A DNA stretch of 60,000 bases from Tubiluchus corallicola (GCA_030141605.1 JAQGDQ010000105.1:64001-124000), one strand, 5' to 3'. Numbered from the stretch's first letter, positions 1 through 13,640 are shown. Made by a program: numbers and translations. Notes: generated from the sequence alone by a model not told the origin.

Positions 1-3000
1 TTACAATTTTCCCGTTTTTTGACATTTTCTTGTGGTTTGGATTAGCTTTGTGGATCACGGTTCTCGACTTATTTTTTGCACGTTTTGCATTATTTTGCAC
101 AACAAGAAAAGGCTCCTTTCCGGTAGCAAATTTTGAAAGCGGAAAAACTAGGAATATCAGATGCACTGCACTAAAGTGATGAAATGAAAAACTACACAAG
201 AAAGCTATATTAAAGTTTAATGTCAGACTCTTCACTAAAGTGCGTCTGTAAATCGCTGTTACCTATTGCAAAATTGCAAGTATTGTTGAGATTCAAAGAA
301 CTGATTGGCAATTCACAGTGACCCAGCTCTTAAAGATCTCCTACCCTACTTTAGTTGTACATTTTTTCGCACACACTCAAGACAGCCCAAATAATTACAG
401 CCTTTCAAAAATGAAACTAGAATGTTTGGCAGGCTTAGTAACTTTATTTTTACAAGTTGTTGTAAAAACTTTCCATTTTCACTTTCAGTGGTTATTTAGT
501 TCAAATGGAAAATTTACGTGTCTATATAATGTTAGTAATATTTGCGCAAACACGTGTGCGTTGAACTTACGGTTTTTCGCTTACTAAAGTATTGCAAGTT
601 ATAGCCATTAAACACAAAGTAGTAAGCAGTGAACAAATTTTCCTTCAATGTTTTAATCTGAAATTGCGTGCTACCATTCACTGCAACCTTTTTGTTTTCG
701 TGAACGTGTCAGTTACTTTCACATTATTTTTTATAGCTTCAATTTTGTGACATGCGGGATTTCCAACAGAAAGCGCTCACAGAAATCGCTTATTGGACGT
801 ATAATAAATGTGCATAATAACTTGACAACCAGGCTTATTATAGGTTATTCTGCGGCCTGTTGTCGTCATATTTTTGTAATCACATCTGGTAAACACATCT
901 ATAAAGGATCCAAAACATGTCAAACTGCCTGCAGTTTTTATGAGGAAATTATACTTTGTTCAGGTTTATGAATTTTAATAATATCCTAGTAGTTCTTCAC
1001 TGGCATAGTTCAGTTTAAATAATTTTACAAGCAGTTCTGTGACAGCCTTTCGTCATTAGCATAGTTTGCTGGCCAGAATTAAGCTCACAAAAAACCGTTG
1101 TACTTTTTGTACGCTTTTGTCTTATACCTCACTTTCTACGAATATAACTGCTACATACTAGTACATTCTCTCATTTCTATATTTAGGACGTAGGTTTCGA
1201 ATGACACTTGTCAATGTTGTAAGCTCTTTTTGTGACTGTGTCTCGGGCTGGCTATCCCCGTAGGACGTTTTCTTGTATCTGAACATGCATTTATTTTTGT
1301 CTCGTTAGCCATAAAAGATGCTTTTCTGACTTCTTACTTTGTGTGCCGCTTGCTGTCTCTTGTATTTGCTTGAGTCAGTTTGATTGATCTTTTTTACATT
1401 ATCCAGCTCATTTATTTAGGGCACAAATTACGCAGCAAGGCAAAGAGTTGCATACTTTATAATGGGTTATTTTTCCGACATGAAAAATAAACGTAAAGTA
1501 AGGAAGTTTTGCCTATTTACATGTACAAATTTTCCCCATTTCTCAATTTTGTATTCAGTGTCCACAGTTATATTTAATGGCACCAGTTCACTTTTTACTT
1601 TTGGATTGAAATATTGAATTTTCTCGAATTTTGCCATAGCAGGATCAACAAGCTGTTTATCGTGACTCTCTTTTTTCTGCATAGCTTATTCTGTATATGG
1701 CTTGTATTCTGCATTGTAAAGTTTAATAAAAAGAGAGTATTTCAACATCTGCCATGTGTTACCAAGAATTTATAGTTATCACAGAAATTACAATAAAACT
1801 GTAAGTTTTGTCTCTAACAGCAAATACAGAGGTTATTATGAGCTTTACGGTCAGGAGAGAGTACAGTGCTAGGGTCATTGTGACATGAAGTCATGGCTGA
1901 AGAATTAGACAGCGCAAAACTTTTGAAACTTCAACGGTCATGCTATATTATCGTAAGATTTTCATACCAAAACTATGTGTGTTTACCGGAACCTTATAAA
2001 ACTATGTACACTTCTCAGTGATGCCATTCTGGCAGTAATGCGTTTGAAGCGTATAGTTGAGTGTGCATCGGGCAGGAGAATTATCCGATATCATGCACTA
2101 CAAAAAATCCAGAAGTTTACCTACACAGTAAAGCCCAGAGCCGCAGTTGGTGATTGTTATTACAAAACAAACAGGCCTGCATTATGTCACACTTTCAAAA
2201 TGCACCGCCGAAAAACATGGAATTCGAAATTTTCAACAGAATAGTGAAACCGATCATTAACATACCTATCCTCAGGCCAATTTTAGATGCCGTAACAAAC
2301 AGTTTTTATTCAGATGTCAAGGCAGCGCCTTATTTGTGAAGTACAGTAGATGATAATTAATTTCCCATTTGCCACAACTTAAACTTGACTTTAAAATTAA
2401 CGTCTTACTGGCAAGAAGTCTTTTGTGAGCTTGCGTTACACTACGCATAAAGACTACACATCTGAGCCTTGCTCAGGAATTTCGATTATTTTTACGTTCT
2501 TGCTTTTCGTGACCTTTCATACGTCACTGTAATTGGAATTACATCATAAACATGTGATTTTGTTTATTTATATATTGATGTTGTTATTATTTTTGCGGCT
2601 ACTTTGTGAATAGACAAAGAACATTAAATTTTCACCCTTCAACTTCAAATAGATGGCCGGGTGTATAAGTAGACTAACCACGAAAAAGAGTTTTGACCGT
2701 CCACATGTATTATGAGTAAACGTGATGAGTTTGATTGGAAAGTTTGCTTTCGAGTTCAGTATTGCAAATAAAAGAATGAGTGTGACTGGCTTGGAAAACG
2801 GTTAGCGTAGTATGAATATGGTTTCATATATATGAGTACATATTGTTGACACCAGCCGGTTTTGTGTTTAGGATACATTCTTTTATGATTATATGAAACT
2901 GTTGCAGCAACAAATTCTTCTGGAATGTGCCCCGACGTAGTCAATGGAAGACATGGTCTGGAACTGTAGGTATATAGGCCTTACTCTTAAGAAAACGAAT

Positions 3001-4400
3001 CTAGTTTGAGAAAAATGAGTCTTGCTAAGCTGAGTATTTCTGTGGTTTCACAATCTAAATTTTCTATTCTGTTCCCATGTCAGTTTTCGTAAAATAGTTT
3101 GCAAAATAAGCAGTTTTTCAGCCTGAATTTTTTGGAAGCAGCCATCAGGCCTAAATAAACTTTTTATAAATTCGCTATAGCGAATTTGTATCTAATAGAA
3201 ATTATTACAAGAAACTCCAAGCCTGTACTTTAACTGTTTTATCAACTATATTATCATATAAGTCTGACAGACATGTAAACCCTTTCGTCTAATAATACTT
3301 GGGTTATTAAGTAGGACATTATTGACGAAACAGATATTTTGGATTATAAGTGTGGTCTCTATGTGTGTGTGCTTTAGTCTTATCTTCGCATTTTCTGCAA
3401 CTTGCTGAACAATTAAAAATTTGTTCAAGGTCCTCTGCGTCTTAGAGTCTTTATTCAATATCTTTATAGAATTAAAACGAAACAGTCAACCACCATAGTG
3501 TGAACTCGCGCGTTTAGATAAATGGCGGATTATGGTTAATAATCGTCGCGGTCTCGCAAATTTGTGCACGTAAACTGCTGTATATTGCAAGATTTCTTGC
3601 CAGGAATGTGTAAAGACCGTTACTTCAGTCAACAATGATTTCCATTTTTATTTTTATACAGTGAGTCACAAAATTATTCACGATATGATTTTAATATCTG
3701 CAGCGTAGGTTTAACGGTTGGGGAGTTCCCAGTAACTTTCCTAGGAGTGAGCAGTCCTAAGAGAAACAATGCAATATGCTTTCCAAAACCAGTCCTGCGA
3801 CCATGCTAAACCAATCCTTGCAAGAAACTTGATTCTGTTTCTTTAACATTCAATGTACAATATCTGATGGCTTCTACAGGGTGAATAAAAAGTTTTTGCA
3901 GGCTTCATGATAGCAAGCGAGTCCATCGGAAGGCATCTTCACTCCCAACCAATGCCTGACAGTTATTTTTGCAACAATTCACTTTAAAAGTCATGACTAT
4001 ACCATCGCCTGAAACACACAAAATCGCTCGGGTATTATAACAACTTTCAAAATTCGGGGTAAAACTCAGCTAGTGGAAATGGACAGGTACAAAACTATCC
4101 AATTCTAAAAATTTCTCTTGCTTAAGAAGACTTTTAAGTAAAATATTGTATTGCCTCCCGAACGCAAAATAATTCATATGTTCTTTAAATTTGGTCGCAT
4201 TAACTTTTTTGATACTTTGTTTATAGGTACAAGACTGGCAAACCTTGAAAATCTAAACAGCAGCTGTTCAGCGTCAGAACAAAAAGTTACCTAAAAGTTA
4301 CAATCAAGAGTTACATAGAACCAAACTCAAATCTGAGAGTGTAACTAGTAGATGATCTGCAGGGCACACGAAAAGGAACACTAATTACAAGATAACCACG
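1..4400. other. Gene-free AT-rich region upstream of the LRR gene
   Basis: I see no coding exon with support here. Open frames are short, lack recognisable domains and look like chance frames in AT-rich DNA; the longest minus-strand one (1467-1682, 71 codons) matches nothing I know. If the candidate first exon at 4401 is right, the last few hundred bases hold the promoter and 5' UTR of the LRR gene, but I see no clear TATA box. The only distinct structure is a 20-bp perfect palindrome at 3168. Confidence 0.5.
3168..3187. repeat. 20-bp perfect palindrome
   Basis: AAATTCGCTATAGCGAATTT is its own reverse complement over all 20 bases. It lies in otherwise featureless sequence. It could be a binding site for a dimeric protein or simply chance. 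Confidence 0.6.
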
Positions 4401-4418
4401 ATGAATCTGAGCACAAAG
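4401..4418 (+). CDS. Candidate first coding exon of the LRR receptor (MNLSTK)
   Basis: The large LRR exon at 14517 opens directly after a 3' splice site with no ATG at its start, so an upstream exon is expected. Here an ATG with A at -3 opens six codons (M N L S T K) that end exactly in phase 0 at a good donor, AAG|GTAAGA. Joined to the next exon this gives MNLSTK-LLKLCLLMLMF, a textbook signal peptide with a basic n-region and a leucine-rich core. The intron would be about 10.1 kb. This is inference from phase and signal-peptide quality. The alternative is a non-coding first exon with translation from the ATG at 14538. Confidence 0.45.
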
Positions 4419-6319
4419 GTAAGATGAGTATATTAGTTTTAATTAGTTTTACTTATTACACAAATTAGTCATTAAATGTAAAGCTCCATAATTTAATCAT
4501 TAGTTCATGATGGATGAAATTTATTGGCATCTTGACAGTTTAATGGCACCTTAACTTATTATAGAGATTAAATATGTTGCCTAAATTGTATTAATTTGGT
4601 CAACTGGCAGTTTTGATAATTTCCTTTAATTAGTGTGTTATAATTTTATGGCAGTAGCCTATTCTAGTAGGGTTTCAAGTAGTCTACTTATAGTAGTCTA
4701 GTACTGGTAGCAGCCAATAGGACAACATTAGGTGTTTTGTAGTCTAACTACTTATGCACAAGTAACTTTAAGCACTATATTATACGCCAATGTTTTTTGG
4801 CGACAAACCGGCAAAGATGCAGAAAATGTGCTTCAATTCATAAGTAATGAGGATGGTATTTGGAGGTCATCTAATTAAAATGTGCATAGAATCTGATGAT
4901 ATGTTGTCCTTAAAAATCACAAGTTTGATCACTTAGTGGAAAGAATGTGAACCCGTTATGTTTGTTACTCTTATTTGTTGTTTATTAAAGTTTGAACGTC
5001 TTCATGACTACTACAATGATTTCATTATGCCAAGGATTTAATACTGCTTCGGGCAATGTTAATAGAAACTCGAGTAGCATACTAAAGTGATAAATTTATT
5101 GGCTATTGCTCGAGCTTTTTGTCTATTTTTCTAAACATCGCATAATTTGTCGTATACGAGATTGTTGTCGACACGCGATGAAGTAAGAAGACGGTGCACC
5201 TGTTTTCGGAGATTTCTCAATGACTGCCAAGCATACACGCTTCAAGTTCAAAGTCATTTTTCAATTTTTCTTTCACTTTTGGTAGTATTGTGTTCAACAG
5301 AGGAGAATAGATCATTAAAGCAGTTGTTTTTAAATTTAGTCGCTTTTTCTAAAGTTCGTTGATAGTGGCACAATTCATTTGTTCACTTAAAGCTGATTTT
5401 TATAAATTCCTTCAATGACAGCCACTCACAACACAGACAAGGCTCAGTCACGCCATTGCTTTTTCGCCGTCATTGTAATGGTAAAATAACAGTCCTTTAT
5501 ATAGCAACATTCCCTTCATTTTAATAGCAATTAAGGAATAGCCTACACACTATGGAAATGTTTAATGAATTAACCTTGAATTAACACAGTTCAAATGTGT
5601 GAAGATAATATTAGGTTCTAAGTAGACTTATTAAATTCTAATATCCATTTCGTTGACAGTCTGATAACAAAATACATGTGATATTATTTTATTCCGCCAG
5701 AATAAATTGCATGTCACGCACTGGGGACAGATCAAAAAGTGAGATCGCATTTTTAGTTCGTCAGAAAACTGCATAGTATACGACCCGAAGCTAAGAATGA
5801 GTCATTTGGATCATGGATCAAGTGTTCGTTCAGTTTAAGTCAATGGTGTTCTACCGGGTTCGTTTCTTATCTGATCATCTTATAAGCGAAATGCTTTTTA
5901 CTTATAATAACGGTTGGTAGGGAAATGGCACTAGTGTCTCGGAAATAAGTCGGACAGGATCAATTCACATCAATGTTAAGCTGTTATTTTCCAGTGAAGC
6001 CATCTCTACACGCGCCCATCTTCACACATTATAACCGTTTCTGATAACTGAATCCCTGCCCACAAGAGATTTAATTTAATTACTCACTTACTGCCACCAT
6101 TAACATTTATTTGACAGTTTACCTGAAAGCCGTGCCAGCCTGTGCCAGGGGCGCGTGGGGCTTCACGGATTTTACGTAATGGCTGCTGCCGTTGTTAAAC
6201 ATTACCGCTCGGCATCGCTACCACTGTTATTCTTATGATCATTGGCATCGCTGATGTTATCATTTCAGCACTAGTGAGGCCTCCACCACTTCAGCCTTCA
6301 TATCGTAGGTGTTATCGTA

Positions 6320-6460
6320 GTCATCATCATTTTCTTCTTCTACTACTACTACTACTACTTCTTTTACTTCATCATCATCATCACCATCATCATCATTTCC
6401 CCTGCTTTTCCTTTTCCTTTTCCTTTTCCTTCTTCTTCTTTTTCTTCATTATCATCATCA
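6320..6460. repeat. Triplet-periodic low-complexity tract (TCA/TTC/CTA)
   Basis: Runs of TCATCATCA, TTCTTC, CTACTACTA and TTTTCC-type units follow one another over about 140 bp. It yields a spurious open frame of leucine, histidine and phenylalanine runs, which I do not call a gene. Confidence 0.8.
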
Positions 6461-6604
6461 TTTCCAGCATGACAGTCACCATCGCCATCACATAAACGGC
6501 TTTTTGGCCTGAATTATGACATATTTCGATGCAGACTCTCTTTGGATGCGGAAAAATTTTTATAAGGAAGACAAGATGTTCCTTAAGAGCACATCTATGA
6601 ATTT

Positions 6605-7105
6605 ACCAAATTCAACTTGGTTATGACTGCAGATTTCAACTGAATTAAGTTTTAATTGCCTTTCTTGCGTGAAGATATTTTCTGACTTGGAGTCAGTATT
6701 CGGCACATTCAAATTTGCGATCTACCAAGTAGACTAACAATGCTCACGAAGTGGGAAATTCCATAAAAAAAACAAGATATATTGCTTGCTTGGCGTAATT
6801 GAATTTCGGTATGACTGCAGTTTTCAACAGAATTAAGTTTTAAATGCATTTCTTGCGTGAAGATATTTTCTGACTTGGGGTTAGCGCTCAGCACATTCAA
6901 CTTTGCGATTTACCAAGCAGACTAACAATGCTCACGAAGTAGGAAATTTCGTCAACAAAACAAGATTCATTGCTTGCTTGCCGTAAATGAACAATCGCTA
7001 TAGTTATTTTCTGACCTGAGGTCAGCGCATTCAACTTTTGCGATTTACCAACCAATACTCCCAAGGTGGAAAATTTCGTCACAAAACAAGATTGTGAAAT
7101 GCTTC
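6605..7105. repeat. Diverged tandem repeat, 188-bp period, about 2.7 copies
   Basis: TATGACTGCAG followed by TTTCAAC..GAATTAAG, TTCTTGCGTGAAGATATT and GCGAT.TACCAA recurs at 6622 and 6810 (offset 188). A third, internally deleted copy places TTTGCGATTT at 7037, 135 bp after its counterpart at 6902. The copies share most bases with scattered substitutions, so the array is not recent. Minus-strand open frames here repeat the same peptide because of this structure and are not treated as genes. Confidence 0.75.
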
Positions 7106-8258
7106 GGGCATCATTTGTGTCAGATTTATTTATTGGGCTAGCCAAGGAATTGTTTATGTCCGTATGTACTTCACTAGTAGTTCTAGTTTGTAACACAGCT
7201 ATGGGAATATCTTAATTACAACGTCTGGTAATTAAGTCTGTTTCCCACATGAACCAACTTTGTTGCAATGTCACTTTGATCTTAAGAATGTAACCAGTGC
7301 AAATTCCACAGGGCAGTGAGAAACTGTGTGCAAAATTTTTGGAAGTCCAATTTTCACAGCGCGGCTACTATGCTATTTATATATAATTTGTCTCTATGTG
7401 ATAATCTGACTAAAATGTAAAGGGTTGTCGAGAAAAATGCACGATAACTTTTCAGTTAACTAAATGTATCAATGATCATTTTACGAAATATTAAAAAAAT
7501 TATTATAAATAAATTTTTAGGCTTTTACAGTTCAGTGATATATTAGTAAATGGGAAAACAGTTAATACATTATTATCAAAGTACATGCAGGCACTGAAAC
7601 TATTTTTATGCATGTTTGTTACAAAAGAGTTTCTGTTGAGTTATCCTAGTATAGCTACCCCCTGGGCGGTTTCCGAAGATTACTATCGTTTAAGCGTTTT
7701 TAAAGCTCTCTGATTGCAATCTTGCTAATCTACAACACAAACGATTTAAAGTAGATTAGAAAGTGCACTTTTACGCAGGTAATCAATACCTGTAATCAGT
7801 TACAGGTAGATCTTACAACCAGCCACACAAGACTCACCAGCTGGCATTAACCTAGATTGTATGCTTTTGCTTTCGCTACTTTTGCTTTTTCGCAAGTATA
7901 TGGTTAATATAATCGAGGAATCAGGTCAAAGAGCCGGTGTAGTATAGAGCTGTTGTCTGTCGCCATCATGAAGTGATAAAACTCACGTTTGTCGGACTTT
8001 GTATCCGTGTCACCAGCTTTAATTAACTCAAGTGAGCATGAAGCGTCACATTAAAATAATAACAATTATAACGGAATTCAATCAATGTATTAAATAAGTG
8101 CTTGTTTTACGCGCGATTGGCTGTTAAAAATTCATTTGCTCGTTTGATAAGTTGAAAATGAAAAATAAAATTGGAAACGTAAACTGGAAATGATAGACAT
8201 TTACGATGTCATGCTATTGCTATAAAATTTAATATTTAAGTTATGGTTCATTACTTCC

Positions 8259-8263
<5 letters not shown>

Positions 8264-8291
<28 letters not shown>
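8264..8291. repeat. (TA)n microsatellite
   Basis: An uninterrupted run of about 14 AT dinucleotides. Confidence 0.9.
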
Positions 8292-8294
<3 letters not shown>

Positions 8295-9889
8295 CTGCTA
8301 ACTTGCAGTACGGAAATGTATGAGATAGACCCATATTTAAGCTCCTTTAACTTGAATTGCTTCGATGAGACACATACGTACATACTGGCTGACATGGATT
8401 AATTAGCTCGGAAGGTTCGATGAAAATATCTAATTTTCACTTCCTGTAAGCCAATTTGTGCTTGTTAAGTAATAGTTACCATTCCGTAGTGGAAGGCCAT
8501 GAATATGCTAACAATTCCGGCTGGAAGTTTTAAGTATAGTGTCAGGTTTAGCGAGATGCAGAGTTACAAATGAACAAGTGTCCAATGTAAAATTCAGCCC
8601 ACGTACAGTAGTCCATAAATATGTGTACTATCAAAAAACAAATAATCTTAATTTTCTATTAAATTAATTAATGGGTCAATCGGGAATTGTAAATTTGGCA
8701 GTTTGTGGGTTTTTAGGCAGCGGCATGGTTCACACAGGCTAGCCGACATTATATCCAATTCGTCATTTTATCGCTTAAACTTGATAACATTTTAAGTAGG
8801 TTTTCTTAGCGGATTTCAACTCTTTTTCAAGAGGTTGAGTGCACTTGTTCAAGTAAAGAGTTTATTTAAACATACACACCCATCAGACCGAGCCCTTGTC
8901 TTTGGCCTACATGTGACCAACTGACCCACCGCCGTGTGTGTTGCTCTAGGATGTGGCATTCAACTATGAAAAGATAAGTAGGGCTAAAAGTGATAGTTGG
9001 CAAACCACAGGAATACTCAGAAAGTTTCACTCACCCAAAGCTTGTCCTCCAGCTAGCATGCTGGCGTGAAGATTCTTGCAAGCTTTTGGAAGCTTTGAAA
9101 ATTATTCTGTAATGCGTAGATCAAATTTTTCTGAAATAGTTTTCTCATATTAGTGTTTCCTGATTTCATAATAAGGTATATAATTACTACACTCGTAAAT
9201 AAGAGACCTATGTTATTAAACAATAAGTAGCTAACTTAGCTTAAAGCTCTTCAGCCTGTGGTAAGCTATTAACGTCAATTTGTTTGACTCGCACAACTAT
9301 TTATTGTCGGACAGCTTACAAAAATGAGACCTATAATAAAATCCAGGTGAACATTAAAATGTTTATATTTTGTTTTAGCATTCCGATTGCGAACGCTTAT
9401 GTATTAGCTTTTAAATAAATTAGGCATATTAATGCGATATAAACCACATAATTATAGCTGTGGGCACTGCACTGATTATTCTAGCGATATCTGAACAAAC
9501 GAGTTTCCTCCTAATAATTAATTCCATAGTTATTCTAACATAAACACAATGTTGATGAAAATGATATAGTATGATATCATCTAGTATCATTCCTATCTAA
9601 GTAATTTACAATTATAGTTTGTTTTATGGAGTCATAACGAACTGATGACCTAGGAATGATAATGAAGAACAAACAGGTTTACGAGCAAATGTTACAGTTT
9701 CAAACGGAACAACTATAATACAAGAAATTTAATTACTATATGGCTAATACAGGGTAGTATTGTAGTGAACTACAATTATAACGTAGGTAAAGAGTGAAAG
9801 CAAATGTAGGGGTATCGTGAATTGGTGCAAGATTTTACACTGTTGCTTTGTCATTATTTTAAAAAAGGGCAACCTATATCAAGGCTAAC

Positions 9890-10100
9890 AAACATTTAGG
9901 GACGTGAAGGCAGACAAACGAAGAAGTAACAAAAAGAGAGAGTGTGAGAAAAAGAAAGAAGCAGTAAGGGAGAGAAAAAACAGAAAGAAGAAAGGCAGAA
10001 GAGCGATGGTGGAAGTGAGGCAAAGAAGAGAAGAAAGAGCTGACGTGGAGTGAGAAAAGAGAAAAAAGAATGAAGAATGAAAAGAAAGGCGAGCAGGGAA
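9890..10100. repeat. Polypurine-rich stretch
   Basis: About 200 bp of the + strand is mainly A and G with few pyrimidines (many GAAAGAAG and GAGAGAG-like runs). The minus strand reads as a serine/phenylalanine/leucine-rich open frame of low complexity that I reject as a gene. A polypyrimidine tract follows 70 bp downstream. Confidence 0.7.
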
Positions 10101-10172
10101 ACGCAAACTACTTAGATGTTATTTCAAAATAAAGTTGTCCGTTGATGCCACGGTTTATTGTATGACTTATTG

Positions 10173-10181
10173 CATCTCTCT

Positions 10182-10229
<48 letters not shown>

Positions 10230-10242
10230 TCTCTCTCTGTCT
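10173..10242. repeat. (CT)n microsatellite
   Basis: About 70 bp of almost pure CT repeats with an early C8 run and one CCC interruption. Confidence 0.9.
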
Positions 10243-11792
10243 TTATGAATTTTATGCAAATCTAATTTCCTCTTTTTATTACTTTATCTCTGGATATATA
10301 CAAATCCAACGCTATGGTTAAAAGGTAGAAAAAGCATTCTGTGTCGGTTTTGTAAAACTATTTGATATTTTCTCACAATTTTGCGCTAAAACAAACAAGT
10401 TCAGCTATCATTACCAATGAAATAGAGCGAGCAATTTGATGCAGGTCGGTTACCACAGGTGTGAAGCACGTTTGACAGTCGGAAAACATGACACGGAATG
10501 TACCGCAGCATTGTCACGTTATCTTGATTCTTTAACAGTTAATAACAATTATTAAATTATGTAGTGTTGAGAGACCATGGTAGCGCTTTATCGAGCACGT
10601 TTTTTAGATCAAAACATAACAGTATGACACATTTCGCTATCTAGCATTTAGTCAGTCGTTAAATTTATCACGCTGAGTTTACTGTAATCGGCACACATTA
10701 CCTAAACTGTTTGGGATTCGCCAGTTAAAATCAATTTTTGAGGTGTTAGCGGAATTCTCGTGCAGGAAAGAATGTAACATACTGGAACGTGCCTCTCCAA
10801 ACTGCAAAATTAATGTTATTTGTAACAGATAATGTTTTTGTTCTGTTTTGGTTTTGTTTTGCTTGATTTTTAATCTTGTTATTTTCATCTTTGTGTGCAT
10901 ACATTCTGTACATGTTTTATTATTTTCAGTTATTATTTGCCCGAACAAGCAACACAGCAGTGTATATAAGGTATTAATTTTAACCCTCTAGGTTAGACTC
11001 CTACTAAAAGGCTATAATAGGCAGTCTGACAGTCCCGTAAGTTTAATGGATGATTTTGCTGTACAAACTAGCAAATCCTGCTCCCCTTATCGGTGTCTTT
11101 TATCCAGTGTTTTCCCGAAGTCGACCAAGAATGGCAACGAACCCAAGTCGTGCAGCCTATCGTTTAAAGTAATATAGCAGTACGTCCGGTACATTGGCCT
11201 TGAAAAATAAATAATCTATCCGCAGTCAGGTGATTAATACAATTTACGTAATTATTTGGAAGTAATAGTGCTCAAGTTCACTGGAACACCAATTGTGTAT
11301 CAAAAATTTTGACGTACAAACTGACGTATGTTATTCTAAGCATCTTAGTTCAGTCGCAAAGCTCTAGTTCTTTTCGAATGACGAGCAAAAAATTTAGTGC
11401 TTTGGGCACAGGGTGTAGTCATTCATCACGTAAAACTGGTCTCTATCCAGCTTTTCAAGGTTTGTGGGTTCAAAAATTACATTTTGTACACATTAGACCT
11501 GCTGTAACATTACGATCGATTTGTATCAAAATCATAACATGATAGAGTGAGACCACAATAACGCAAGCAGTAACTCTGTGTTAGTGATGATACTATAATA
11601 ATATAAACTAATTTATAAAAAATAATAATTCACAGTTGTAAGAGATATAAGAATTCTCTTATTCAAGGGTAAGTCACAGCTTTGTTTGACTGTTCGGATG
11701 GGAGTAATTTAGTTTCCTCCTTGCAGAATGTTAGGCAAACATTCGAGCATCTTCCAGCTCATGAGGATGACTTCAAATTCAAAATGTGTTAT

Positions 11793-11857
11793 ACCTCTGT
11801 GCTGTAATGGTTAGCATTGTTGCCCAGAAGGCCTTGGATTCGAGTCCCAGTAGGGTG
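11793..11857 (+). repeat. tRNA-like fragment (probable SINE head or tRNA pseudogene)
   Basis: CTGTAATGGTTAGCAT resembles a D-arm/A-box, and GGATTCGAGTCCC resembles a T-arm/B-box with loop TTCGAGT. CCTCTG at the 5' side and CAGTAGGG at the 3' side can partly pair as an acceptor stem. The anticodon arm is short and does not fold properly, so it is not a functional tRNA. The AGAAGG-7 nt-TTCRA spacing is shared with two other fragments at 57630 and 58672, which points to a dispersed family derived from one tRNA. Confidence 0.4.
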
Positions 11858-12345
11858 CAAAAATTGTCGTACTTTCTAATTTAGTACTGTTTTCGTTTTT
11901 ACAGGATTTAATTTAGAATGTCTGGCTCAGTCTCGTACAGCTTTTTGTATAGAACGTTTCTTCAACATACTGGCACAGGAACTTTTGCGTATTTAATTAC
12001 GAAGAAGCCTTAATTGAGGATCAAACTAAAGGTTTATTAATGCAGATATAGTGTTTTATTCAGCAAGTACCTGTCGCAACATATGAGTCTCAGTTATTTT
12101 AGTGTCTTTCCATGTTTCTAATTGCTTAGGTTATACACATTTCGTGTTCACTTTTCATTCTGTACAAGACTTTTGGAACTGATTGAGATATGCGATTCTT
12201 TAACCGATGCATTTATAATTATTTCGGATAAATAATCTGCACGTCTGTCTTCAAACTATGGCTACCTACTAATCATAGATCAGAGCCGATTTCAGGAAGT
12301 CTCTAAAGTCTCTAACTTAATAATTATATCTCATTAATTTACATT

Positions 12346-12558
12346 ACCTATCCTATCAAAGAAATTCCACGCCGTGATAATACCATTTGCAAAAGCAATA
12401 ACCTGATAGTTAATTCCTGCATAGTTACTATGTAGTAGAAGTCTATAACAACCTATCCTATCAAAGAAATTCCACGCCGTGATAATACCATTTGCAAAAG
12501 CAATAACCTGATAATTAATTCCTGCATAGTTACTATGTAGTAGAAGTCTATAACAACC
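12346..12558. repeat. 105-bp tandem duplication, two nearly identical copies
   Basis: The segment beginning ACCTATCCTATCAAAG at 12346 is repeated from 12451. I find one difference over 105 bp (CTGATAGTTAATT versus CTGATAATTAATT). The first bases of a third copy follow. The low divergence implies a recent event. Confidence 0.92.
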
Positions 12559-13494
12559 ATAGTTAAGTTCATTCTAGGTTCGCACATGATGTTTTTGCTT
12601 TGTAATGAATTTACTCATTTACCATCGCGTTTCCTACGTTTTTGAAATTTTTCTTTGCAAAACCATGTTAACGTCCTCAACCGTGGTTTGGACAAGGTTG
12701 CTTATTTCACGCCTTACATTAACTAATTATCAAAGCACGCCGAAGTTAACTGTTAATGCATTCAAGTGAGCTATATCACAGAAAATCGTAATCAAATTAA
12801 AGGTTACGGTTGTATGTGCTGTAGGCGGGACGAGATAAAATATCTATTAAGGGCAATAAAAAGCCCAACAGCTGCTGAAAACTAATAATCTTGACCGACG
12901 GCATTCCTTATTTCCTTGTCAACGAGAAAAACCATACATGTTGCTTGACGACCTTGATCTTTTCACTCTTCTCATCTTTTGCCGCACGCCCGTTTTAGTA
13001 ACCCATTTTTAGAACTTCAGTATTTTGTCAGTACCAACTCGCACACTTTTGTTTCCACCGTATCAACAGAGCGGATAAAAAACGTTTTGTGCCGTGTTGC
13101 TAGTACGATCTTCAATAAACTTTTTCTTCGTAAATTGTGATTTCTCGTTACTTGCGTTTGCATTCTATTACTCCCTGTTTGTATTGTTTATATATTTTGT
13201 ACTTTTAAACATTTAATTCGTGATTTTGATGAAGCAGCGCCATTACGATTGCTAGTTCGATGTCTTATTTTTAGTACCAGCCATTTTATAACTTTATGCA
13301 CGACTTTATGCTGTAAATTTGCTAGCAATAAACCATAACTCAACTATAACGTAAAATGTTGGTATTTTTTGCATCCGTAAGAGAAATTGCATTGTTTCTA
13401 ATTAACTTATTGTCAAAACAGCAGCCTTTATTCGGTATTTAAAATCATGCCAATTACTAACAGATTTGACTGTGATGAGCCATTGTTAGTATAG

Positions 13495-13640
13495 TTGTTC
13501 TTGTCGTTGTTGTTGCCGTTGCCGTCGTTCTCGTTGACGATGTTGTCATTGCTTATGCCACTCTTCAGAACACTGCTACCGCTATTGTTGCTACTTTTGT
13601 TACTTCTACCATTGCCACCATCGCTGCACTGCTGATGGTG
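13495..13640. repeat. Decayed GTT/GCC triplet tract
   Basis: Period-three sequence (GTTGTT, GCCGTT, CTACCG, ATTGCC types) about 145 bp long. The minus-strand open frame over it is low complexity and is not called a gene. Confidence 0.6.
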
